This document shows, piece after piece, positions 1 to 5,827 of a DNA stretch of 6,985 nucleotides. Positions within the stretch are counted from its first letter, which is position 1. Each line of letters begins with the position of its first letter. Source of the DNA: Anaerolineae bacterium (GTDB lineage Bacteria > Chloroflexota > Anaerolineae > Anaerolineales > E44-bin32); NCBI GenBank assembly GCA_030598885.1, contig JAUVOZ010000104.1, positions 1 through 6,985 on the forward strand, written 5' to 3'. The position numbers were made by a program, and so were the translations under genes. Below the pieces are notes generated by a model, which saw only the letters and a list, made by a program, of their open reading frames with translations, was not told the DNA's origin and made no database searches.

Positions 1-34
1 AAGCTCAGGCATCGTCCTGAGCGTAGTCGAAGGG
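1..34. repeat. Intergenic palindromic repeat, cut by the window edge
   Basis: GCTCAGG (3-9) and CCTGAGC (16-22) are a perfect 7-bp inverted repeat around a 6-nt loop. The right arm continues as GTAGTCGAAGG (23-33). From memory, CCTGAGCGTAGTCGAAGG is a widespread short intergenic repeat, usually paired with a left arm ending CCTTCGACAAGCTCAGG. The first bases of the window (AAGCTCAGG) match the inner end of that arm, so the outer part probably lies just left of position 1. That is inference. No coding capacity is seen. Confidence 0.6.
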
Positions 35-37
35 ACA

Positions 38-76
38 GGCTCCGTCGAAGGGCTACGGGATGCTTCGCCAGGAGCC
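38..76. repeat. Second short inverted repeat (hairpin)
   Basis: GGCTCC (38-43) pairs with GGAGCC (71-76). Inside it, CGAAG (46-50) pairs with CTTCG (63-67), leaving a 12-nt loop. The 9-mer GTCGAAGGG occurs at both 26-34 and 44-52, so this unit looks like a diverged or rearranged copy of part of the preceding repeat. No T-run follows, so it is not an obvious intrinsic terminator, although it could protect the 3' end of a transcript arriving from the left. Confidence 0.4.
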
Positions 77-89
77 GCCTCTGCAGTTA

Positions 90-118
90 TTTAGGGTCAG
101 ATGGATATTCGCCATAAT
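90..118 (+). promoter_or_regulatory. Weak sigma70-like promoter candidate
   Basis: CATAAT at 113-118 matches the -10 consensus at 5 of 6 positions. TTTAGG at 90-95, 17 bp upstream, matches the -35 consensus at only 3 of 6. The position would suit transcription of the possible small ORF at 146 and of the DUF192 gene. The flanking DNA is AT-rich compared with the coding regions. This is motif matching only. Confidence 0.25.
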
Positions 119-145
119 AGGAATGGCATCGATTGTAAAGGAATT

Positions 146-262
146 ATGTCAATATTTCACAGTTTTTGGAGGAGAGCCAGTTCTTTTTATTTTGGATGCA
201 GACATAAAGGCAAGACTGTATACTTTCTCAAGGTAGAAGAGCATTCGGAGGGGATCTATTGA
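146..262 (+). CDS. Possible 38-aa small protein overlapping the DUF192 start
   Basis: An ATG at 146 opens 38 codons ending in TGA at 260-262. The stop overlaps the TTG start of the DUF192 gene (259-261) as TTGA, the arrangement expected of translational coupling. An AAAGGA (137-142) lies 3 nt before the ATG, a slightly close Shine-Dalgarno. The peptide begins MSIFHSFWRR, is rich in aromatic and basic residues, has one Cys near residue 18 and an acidic stretch near its C-terminus (VEEHSEG). It has no clear membrane segment and I recognise no family. The SD of the DUF192 gene lies within its last codons. A chance ORF of this length is quite possible, and the region could simply be a 5' leader. 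Confidence 0.35.
   Translation: MSIFHSFWRRASSFYFGCRHKGKTVYFLKVEEHSEGIY
247..253 (+). promoter_or_regulatory. Ribosome binding site fixing the DUF192 TTG start
   Basis: GGAGGGG lies 5 nt upstream of the TTG at 259. This strong SD supports the rare TTG start; there is no in-frame ATG or GTG near the start that would preserve the N-terminal beta strand of the domain. Confidence 0.7.
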
Positions 263-630
263 CTGAGAAAAAAACGGTAAACGTCGTTCGGAAAAGCACT
301 GGGGAAATCCTCTTAGCAGGAGCACGCTGGTGTGATGGTTGGTTCTGTAAACTAAGAGGGCTTCAGTTCCGCAGACGCCTTGAGCCGGGAGAAGGTTTAA
401 TCCTGGTTCACCCAAATGAGGGTGTCCAAAGTACATCCATCCATATGTTCTTCGTCTTCTTCCCGATAGCTGCGGTCTGGATCGACAGCCAGGGACGAGT
501 TACGAGCGCACAATTAGCGAAACCCTGGCGGCCATATTATGCATCACTGACTCCCGCACGCTACGTTCTTGAGACCGCACCTGATTTTTTAGACCAAGTA
601 TCGGTGGGTGACGAGGTGGAATTCGTCTGA
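259..630 (+). CDS. DUF192 family protein
   Basis: A 123-residue protein that is essentially one DUF192 domain (Pfam PF02643). The family signature is clear at residues 59-82: IHMFFVFFPIAAVWID, followed by a D/S-Q-G-R turn. Typical family members read [H/W]M[K/F][N/F]...[F/I]PIDVVF[I/L]D. The later P-A-R-Y-V-L-E segment (99-105) and the VGD near the C-terminus (residues 116-118) also fit. The family Asp after 'PI' is Ala here. No signal peptide or lipobox is visible, so it should be cytoplasmic, whereas some relatives are exported. The biochemical function of DUF192 is unknown to me and none is assigned. It starts with TTG behind a strong SD, may be coupled to the small upstream ORF, and converges on cpaF with 35 nt between stop codons. 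A pilus-related role is suggested only by position. Confidence 0.88.
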   Translation: MTEKKTVNVVRKSTGEILLAGARWCDGWFCKLRGLQFRRRLEPGEGLILVHPNEGVQSTSIHMFFVFFPIAAVWIDSQGRVTSAQLAKPWRPYYASLTPARYVLETAPDFLDQVSVGDEVEFV

Positions 631-665
631 TTGCAAGTCAATCGATAGGCGTTTCTTAGAGGCTA

Positions 666-2036
666 TTATGACATCGAGCTGTCGGGGGAGCTAAATACCT
701 CCTCTGGAAGCTCGATGTTGTTTTCGGCGAATTTGTCAACGAATTTTGGTCGCAGGCCGGTGGAGTTGAGCGATCCTATGACCCGACCAGATTGCATGCC
801 GGTCTGTTTAAAGAGGAAGAGATCCTGCATGACGATGCTCTTGCCCTCCATCCCTTGAACCTCGGATACTTTAACCACTTTTCGTGTTCCATCACGCATG
901 CGGTCCAAATGAACCACCAACTCGATGGCGGAGGCGATTTGTTCTCGAATAGCATGCAGTGGAAGCTCCATTCCTGCCATTAGCACCATTGTCTCAATAC
1001 GGCGTAGGGTATCGCGCGGGCTGTTAGAGTGGATGGTTGTTAGCGAGCCATCATGGCCAGTGTTCATTGCCTGCAGCATGTCCAGTGCCTCGCCCCCACG
1101 GGCTTCGCCCACGATGATACGATCGGGTCGCATACGCAAGGCGTTGATCACCAACCTTCGGATGGTAACTTCACCCTTGCCCTCGACATTAGGGGGTCGG
1201 TATTCCATCCGGACTACATGATCCTGTTTTATTTTCAACTCGGCTGTGTCTTCGATGGTAACAATGCGCTCATGACCTGGAATGAAAGCAGTAACCACGT
1301 TGAGTAGGGTAGTCTTTCCCGTTCCGGTTCCGCCAGAAATGATCATGTTGATGCGCGCTTCGATGCATGCTTTCAGGAATGCTGCCAGGGGTGAAGTCAA
1401 GGTGCCGTTGGCGATCAGGTCCTGCACAGTGTAGGGTGATTGGGCGAATTTACGGATTGTGATCGCCGGTCCGTCAATGGCTAAGGGTGGAATAGTGACG
1501 TTCACCCGATAACCGTTGGGTAGACGGGCGTCGACCATTGGCGAGGATTCATCCACCCGTCGACCCAAAGGGGATACAATCCGGTCGATGACCCGCCGTA
1601 GATGATCTTCATTTTCGAAGGTAATATCGGTCTTCTCGATCAAACCTCGTCGCTCGACATAAACTTTTCCAGGCCCATTCACCATCACTTCGGTGATAGT
1701 GTCATCCATGAGTAACGGCTCAAGTGGTCCATAGCCAAGGATATCCGCTAGGACCCAATCCAATAATTGGGCTCGGTCGGAGCGGGTATAGAGTAGGTTT
1801 TCCTCAGCCAGGACTTGGTTGAAAAAGGTCTCGATCATCTGACGCATTTGAGGGATGTGGCTGAGGTCGACCTCGCCCTCGGTTTCTGCCAGCAATTTTC
1901 GCTGAACGGAATCCCGGATGTAATAAACGTCTGCTGAAGGACCCTCGACTCGCGTTGCTGTTTTTGCAACCATCGGGAAGTCATCGGTGAGTGCTTCAGT
2001 AGATCGGTTATTCAATGCAGGACGATTAGTGAACAT
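666..2036 (-). CDS. cpaF: CpaF/TadA pilus assembly ATPase
   Basis: The 456-aa motor ATPase of the Tad/Flp pilus, a type II/IV secretion ATPase (T2SSE/VirB11 family). It forms cytoplasmic hexamers that drive pilin polymerisation through TadB/TadC. An N-terminal helical region (about 40-100) leads into the conserved LGYGPLEPLL and ITEVMVNGPGKVYVERRG block (99-131). Walker A GGTGTGKT is at 235-242, the Asp box (VTIEDTAEL) at 259-267, Walker B RIIVGEARGGEA at 306-317 and the His box (TGHDGSLTTIHSNS) at 326-339. All key residues are intact and the length is normal. The ATG has a good SD (AGGGAAGG, 5 nt upstream). It is the last gene of the operon, 45 nt after the TPR/LysM gene, whereas cpaF usually precedes tadB. 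The last 17 residues, beyond the conserved core, are encoded by DNA that also forms the opposing gene's terminator. Confidence 0.97.
   Translation of the reverse strand: MFTNRPALNNRSTEALTDDFPMVAKTATRVEGPSADVYYIRDSVQRKLLAETEGEVDLSHIPQMRQMIETFFNQVLAEENLLYTRSDRAQLLDWVLADILGYGPLEPLLMDDTITEVMVNGPGKVYVERRGLIEKTDITFENEDHLRRVIDRIVSPLGRRVDESSPMVDARLPNGYRVNVTIPPLAIDGPAITIRKFAQSPYTVQDLIANGTLTSPLAAFLKACIEARINMIISGGTGTGKTTLLNVVTAFIPGHERIVTIEDTAELKIKQDHVVRMEYRPPNVEGKGEVTIRRLVINALRMRPDRIIVGEARGGEALDMLQAMNTGHDGSLTTIHSNSPRDTLRRIETMVLMAGMELPLHAIREQIASAIELVVHLDRMRDGTRKVVKVSEVQGMEGKSIVMQDLFLFKQTGMQSGRVIGSLNSTGLRPKFVDKFAENNIELPEEVFSSPDSSMS
671..724 (+). terminator. Intrinsic terminator of the DUF192 transcript, inside the cpaF 3' end
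   Basis: The arms 671-690 and 699-718 face each other over an 8-nt loop (CTAAATAC). Of 20 positions, 16 are Watson-Crick, 3 are G-U wobbles when read as plus-strand RNA, and 1 is a mismatch (681/708). The outer ten pairs (ACATCGAGCT / AGCTCGATGT) are perfect. TGTTTTC follows at 719-725, a short T-tract. In minus-strand RNA the three wobbles become A-C mismatches, so the structure favours plus-strand RNA, that is, the DUF192 transcript, whose stop is 40 nt upstream. The whole hairpin lies within codons 440-456 of cpaF. Confidence 0.7.
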
Positions 2037-2081
2037 ATAAACCTTCCCTATCTCAATAGTAAGCGCACATAGTTTCTCTGA

Positions 2082-3659
2082 CTATGGAAACACCGGGATG
2101 ATCAATTCCTCTCCGTTGATGATCAGGTTTGGATCGGCGATATCGTTTGCCAGTACAATTGCGCGGACAGTTGAACCGTAGCGGCAAGCTAACAGGGTAA
2201 GGTAATCCTCGGATGTCACGACATGGATGATGGTAGCTTGAACCTTGTCGGCGATGCTCATGGCATAACGATACCGCTCAAATGCCAAGCTAAAGTTTGC
2301 CGCTCGGGCATAATTCTCGGCTTCCTCAAGCGTTGCTGCCAGGGTGTAGTTATTCTGTTGCAGGGCTAGCGCTTTAAGGTCACTGATCTCTACTGCAGCT
2401 TTGTAATGGATCACTGCAGCCTCGTAGTCGCTTTGTGCGCCTAGCGCTTCAGCAACCTCCAATTGGGCTTCATACATCCGCAGGTCAGCCTGATGATCTT
2501 GCTCAACAAGGGCTATCGCCCGTTGATAATCGATCAGGGCTGTGTCGTATTCCATACTAACCATATGGCTATTGCCTCGAGCTACGTAGGCATCGTACAG
2601 AGTTTGCCTTGCAGTGCCCGTTGCGTACTCAGGATCTTCAGCATAGACGACCTCAAGGTCAGTAATTACATCACTCCACCGACCAAGGTTGAAATCATGT
2701 TGTGCTTTTAGATACAATCGCGCCAGTTCTCGTTCGGACTTTATATCCGAATTCTGAGGTCTTAAAGCCAACGCCTTTCGAAAGTAACCTTCAGCGATCT
2801 TTAGGGTTTGCAGTGAGTCAGCCTGATCTATGAGCATCGTCCGGGCTGCGTTCACATAGCTGTGGAACAAGCGCTCCTCAACCATCTCCGGTCGATACTC
2901 AGGATGGAGCGCCCGCACGCTTTCAAATCCGGCGACAGCCATGTCCCATATCTCGGCTTGAAAATTCTCCTCGGCTTGGGCGAAGATATCGCTGAGTAAA
3001 GTCTGCTTCTCAATGTTAGCCAGTTGGGCTGAGACATCCCGATAATTTGGTTCTTGTGCCACAATGTCCTCAAGGATCATCTTGGCAGTTGGCCAATCAT
3101 CTATATAGATGAGCCCCATCGCTTCTTTATACAGCGTTTCAAGCGAGGAAGCTGCTTCGGCTTGTGCTAGGGATTGCTGCAGACCAGGGAATTCAGGATT
3201 GGTGGCGGCTATCTCATCGAGCAATGCTTTCGCCTCGCCTGGTCTACCGGCCCTCAAGAAGGCCTGCGCATCCCTCGATTTGGCGTTTAGCTGAGCCATC
3301 TGGATTTCATGTTCCACCCTCTGCCGGGCAAGGTCCAACTGTTCCCCCAGCCAAGTGGAATACTTTTGTATACCCCAGAAGGTTAGAGCGACGACCAGGA
3401 TAACTACCCCCACCCGCGTCACAAACTTTATAAGTCGATGCCGTCTTTCGATTGCCAGATCGTTTACCTCATCCTGGTCAAACTTGGCTCGTAATTTAAA
3501 GTCCTGGCGCAGTGCACGTAGCTCAGGCACAAGCGGGAACTGAACCATCAGGTGTTCCACCTGGGCTAATCCCGATTTCCATTCCCCCTTTTGCAGGTGA
3601 TGAAGCGCCATTTGATATCGGGGATGGCTCAGAAGTGTGTCAGCAGTGTTAGCAGACAT
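2082..3659 (-). CDS. Single-pass membrane TPR protein with C-terminal LysM domain
   Basis: A 525-aa protein. Residues 13-55 form one TPR-like helical pair, probably cytoplasmic. A basic stretch (ERRHRLIKFVTR, 71-82) precedes one membrane segment (about 83-98, VGVVILVVALTFWGIQ), giving an N-in, C-out topology by the positive-inside rule. Outside, a possible coiled-coil linker (about 100-125) leads to about eight TPR-like units (roughly 126-470) with recurring A..(Y/F)...(A/V)L...P motifs such as AQEPNYRDV, ALHPEYRPE and AEDPEYATG. A LysM domain closes the protein (about 478-522: HVV.SEDYL..LA.RYGSTV..IV.ANDI.DPNLI..GEELIIP). LysM domains bind peptidoglycan or related glycans, so this protein probably links the pilus machine to the wall or acts as an assembly scaffold. 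It sits between tadC and cpaF. It might substitute for TadD, the TPR lipoprotein of classical loci, but it has no lipobox. I know no gene name for this architecture. Confidence 0.88.
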   Translation of the reverse strand: MSANTADTLLSHPRYQMALHHLQKGEWKSGLAQVEHLMVQFPLVPELRALRQDFKLRAKFDQDEVNDLAIERRHRLIKFVTRVGVVILVVALTFWGIQKYSTWLGEQLDLARQRVEHEIQMAQLNAKSRDAQAFLRAGRPGEAKALLDEIAATNPEFPGLQQSLAQAEAASSLETLYKEAMGLIYIDDWPTAKMILEDIVAQEPNYRDVSAQLANIEKQTLLSDIFAQAEENFQAEIWDMAVAGFESVRALHPEYRPEMVEERLFHSYVNAARTMLIDQADSLQTLKIAEGYFRKALALRPQNSDIKSERELARLYLKAQHDFNLGRWSDVITDLEVVYAEDPEYATGTARQTLYDAYVARGNSHMVSMEYDTALIDYQRAIALVEQDHQADLRMYEAQLEVAEALGAQSDYEAAVIHYKAAVEISDLKALALQQNNYTLAATLEEAENYARAANFSLAFERYRYAMSIADKVQATIIHVVTSEDYLTLLACRYGSTVRAIVLANDIADPNLIINGEELIIPVFP

Positions 3660-3664
3660 ACGTA

Positions 3665-3671
3665 CTCCTTT
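3665..3671 (-). promoter_or_regulatory. Ribosome binding site deciding the TPR/LysM start
   Basis: In minus-strand sense, AAAGGAG lies 5 nt before the ATG at 3659. An in-frame ATG at 3683 would add eight residues (MWERKGVR), but those codons contain this SD and have no good SD of their own. The 3659 start is preferred. Confidence 0.7.
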
Positions 3672-3692
3672 ACGTTCCCACATCGCGAAAGT

Positions 3693-4742
3693 TCACCGAA
3701 CAGTGCTCCCAAATGTTGCGAATAGTTCACCCATCACCGGGACCATTGGTCCCAGTATCACGGCTAGCATCGCTGGAAAAATCAGCAGCATAAGGGGGAA
3801 GAGCATCTTAAGCGGCATTTTACGGGCCAGTTCTTGAGCTCGAAAACGTCTCTCAATTCGCATTTGCTTTGCCTGGGCTTGTAAGGTGTCGGTGATGCTC
3901 ATTCCCAATTGATCGGACTGGAGGATGACCGCCACGAAGCTCGACAGCTCGGTCACATCCGCCCGGTCGGATAAGTTGCTCAGCGCTGTCCGGCGGGGCA
4001 CGCCCATTGACATTTCAGCCACCACCCGACCAAACTCAGTACCGAGTGAGGTCTTCCAGTGTTCGCTCACTCGTTGTAGGGATTGATCGAAGCCCAACCC
4101 CGCGTCCGCGCACACACTAAGCATATCTAGTGCGTCGGGCAAACCCTTGCGTATCGCGTTTCTTCTGGCGCGCACCTTTCGCTTCAGCCAGGTTTTCGGG
4201 AGATTGGAAACCACAATAAGAGCTAGGATGCTCATCAATAAGTTGGTCAGGTTGATCGGGGGTGTCGTCGCATAGGCACCACCCGCCAGTTTTGCCGTAG
4301 AAACAGCGATGCTTCCGGTGGAAGAGCCCAGTTGGAAGAACTCTCCCTGTAGGATCTTGAAAGCCAGCCAAATACCGATCAGGGTGAAAACGAACCGAAT
4401 GCCATAAAACTCCCGGGGTCCTAAGCCCAATGGGTTACCAGCGAGGGCCAACCGGCGCTCTAGATTGGCAGACAATCGACCAGGTGTAAGCTGTCCCAGG
4501 AGTCGGCCGAGCTTCTTGAACAAGGGAGAAAAGATGCGTGTTCGGAACGATCCTGAAAGTTCGGACCTGCGGGATGTGAATGATGTGGTCCGGTTTTTTG
4601 GCCACTCTTTTTGCTTGATTACGTACTCGTGGAGGCGCTGAGACAGTTCGTTTGCCGAGAACGCTTGAAAGCCGAACAGGAGAAAGGCCAAGCCTGCAAT
4701 AAACAGAGCGAAACCAGCGAGAGACATCAATAAAGGTTGCAT
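3693..4742 (-). CDS. tadC: TadC pilus assembly membrane platform protein
   Basis: A 349-aa integral membrane protein of the type II secretion F family (T2SSF), which with TadB forms the inner-membrane platform of the Tad pilus. Hydrophobic segments are at about 5-25, 114-131, 166-181 and 311-331. The cytoplasmic T2SSF domain between the last two begins with the TadC hallmark LPDALDMLSVCADAGLGFDQSLQRV (201-225). It continues with SNLSDRADVTELSSFVAVILQSDQLG (255-280) and ends in a membrane segment with LAVILGP (326-332). Between the second and third segments is a roughly 35-residue Ser/Thr/Gly-rich loop (133-165), longer than I expect for the family. The ATG has a modest SD (AGGA, 9 nt upstream). 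It lies 59 nt after tadB and 33 nt before the TPR/LysM gene. Confidence 0.95.
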   Translation of the reverse strand: MQPLLMSLAGFALFIAGLAFLLFGFQAFSANELSQRLHEYVIKQKEWPKNRTTSFTSRRSELSGSFRTRIFSPLFKKLGRLLGQLTPGRLSANLERRLALAGNPLGLGPREFYGIRFVFTLIGIWLAFKILQGEFFQLGSSTGSIAVSTAKLAGGAYATTPPINLTNLLMSILALIVVSNLPKTWLKRKVRARRNAIRKGLPDALDMLSVCADAGLGFDQSLQRVSEHWKTSLGTEFGRVVAEMSMGVPRRTALSNLSDRADVTELSSFVAVILQSDQLGMSITDTLQAQAKQMRIERRFRAQELARKMPLKMLFPLMLLIFPAMLAVILGPMVPVMGELFATFGSTVR

Positions 4743-4801
4743 TCAACCGTTTCCTGTTTCTAATACGGACATGAGATGAACGTCGGTAAGCATAATTTCA
4801 G

Positions 4802-5773
4802 CTAGATCTCGATTCTGGCAATCCGCTGGATAGCGAAATGACCCAGAACTATGCCGATGATGGCGCCAAATGGAATACATAGATATGGACCTGGATTAAA
4901 CAGCTGGGCCATGTATTCTGGATTCATGATGAACAATAAGGCTCCGATGATAAACGGCAGGACCGATAACAGATAGCCCGTGTAGCGTTGCTGGGTGGTG
5001 ATCACCCGGACCTCACCGAACAGTCGTATGCGCTCGCGTATTGTCTCGGTGACCGCGGATAGCATGGTCGCCAGATTGCCGCCCACTTGGTAATGGATTT
5101 CGATCGAAGTTACCATCAGGTTCAGGTCGTCGTTCTGCATCCGAGCGGCGAGGTTTGCCAGAGCTTGGGGAAGAGCCAAGCCCAAGCCTACCTCGTGCAC
5201 CACTCGTTTGAACTCCTCGGAAGCGGGAGGCTTCATTTCGCGCATTACAATTTCCAAGGCTTGCAGCAGACTGAAGCCAGCCCGAACGGCTCCGTTTATC
5301 AGCACCAGTACATCTATGAGTTGTTTCTCAAATTGGATCTGCCGCCGGCTGATAAGTCGCCGTAGATATAATTCCGGGATCAGGTAGGCGATCATCGCCA
5401 AGCCCACGCCAGGGAGCAAGGATTGGGAGACCAGCCAGCCCAATAACAGGCCGGTTAACGCCAACCCTATACGCATCAGGATGAATTCAGTCACGCTGAC
5501 GTGCAGGTTGGCCTGTATGAGCTGCATGCTCACCTTCTCGGAGCTAAATGAGGAGAGCATTGCGTTCAGTCGTATCCGAAGGCGTGCTAGTCGAGCTCGT
5601 CGGCGACCGCGTTCTCGGCGAGGCACATCCTGGGGGATGACTGCATAAGTGTGAATGCGATCGTGCATCCCGTCGTCGGCGGCAAGCGCGCGGGTCAAAC
5701 CCAAAAGAGATAATCCAATGGCCAGCAGGACGAATATTCCAATGACGGTAAGTGTTGGAAACTCGGAATACAT
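4802..5773 (-). CDS. tadB: TadB pilus assembly membrane platform protein
   Basis: A 323-aa integral membrane protein, the T2SSF-family partner of TadC and a likely contact of the CpaF ATPase. A membrane segment starts almost at the N-terminus (about 8-27). A highly basic cytoplasmic stretch follows (50-68, PRRERGRRRARLARLRIR), then two segments (about 100-117 and 119-136). The T2SSF domain (about 150-265) contains ALEIVMREMKPPASEEF, VHEVGLGLALPQALANLAARM and the TadB-typical IHYQVGGNLATML (226-238). Two C-terminal segments are at about 268-284 and 297-315. An upstream in-frame GTG at 5806 would add 11 polar residues but has no close SD. The ATG at 5773 has GAGGT 10 nt upstream and puts the first membrane segment where the family has it. 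It lies 54 nt after cpaE. Confidence 0.94.
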   Translation of the reverse strand: MYSEFPTLTVIGIFVLLAIGLSLLGLTRALAADDGMHDRIHTYAVIPQDVPRRERGRRRARLARLRIRLNAMLSSFSSEKVSMQLIQANLHVSVTEFILMRIGLALTGLLLGWLVSQSLLPGVGLAMIAYLIPELYLRRLISRRQIQFEKQLIDVLVLINGAVRAGFSLLQALEIVMREMKPPASEEFKRVVHEVGLGLALPQALANLAARMQNDDLNLMVTSIEIHYQVGGNLATMLSAVTETIRERIRLFGEVRVITTQQRYTGYLLSVLPFIIGALLFIMNPEYMAQLFNPGPYLCIPFGAIIGIVLGHFAIQRIARIEI

Positions 5774-5783
5774 GCTGTTGTCT

Positions 5784-5788
5784 ACCTC
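5784..5788 (-). promoter_or_regulatory. Ribosome binding site supporting the tadB ATG start
   Basis: In minus-strand sense, GAGGT lies 10 nt before the ATG at 5773. The GTG alternative at 5806 has its nearest purine-rich SD (GGAG) 18 nt away. The spacing here is a little long, so confidence is moderate. Confidence 0.45.
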
Positions 5789-5827
5789 ACATTGATGTCG
5801 TCTCACTCAACTCAGGTCGGTAATCTC

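Noticed and set aside
219..224. TATACT as a -10 box for the DUF192 gene
   Set aside because: No acceptable -35 at 16-18 bp spacing; the best match, CAGACA, leaves only 14 bp. It also lies inside the candidate small ORF.
149..436. Open frame of 95 codons on the minus strand
   Set aside because: It lies antisense to the well-supported DUF192 gene and its upstream region, and its product resembles no family. It is best explained as a shadow frame.
629..643. GATTG/CAATC stem at the DUF192 stop codon as a bidirectional terminator
   Set aside because: Only 5 bp with no T-run on either side. The much stronger hairpin at 671-718 is the better terminator.
792..1307. Overlapping plus-strand open frames within cpaF
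   Set aside because: They lie antisense to an intact, strongly conserved ATPase gene and have no SD or family resemblance.
3660..3683. Upstream ATG (3683) for the TPR/LysM gene
   Set aside because: The extra eight codons contain the strong SD (AAAGGAG) of the ATG at 3659, so the later start is more likely.
4743..4793. 16-aa ORF on the minus strand ending directly against the tadC ATG
   Set aside because: No convincing SD, very short, and it fits within an ordinary operon gap. The abutting stop is easily due to chance.
5774..5806. Upstream GTG (5806) for tadB
   Set aside because: There is no SD at usable spacing and it adds a polar tail before the first membrane helix. The ATG at 5773 has GAGGT 10 nt away.
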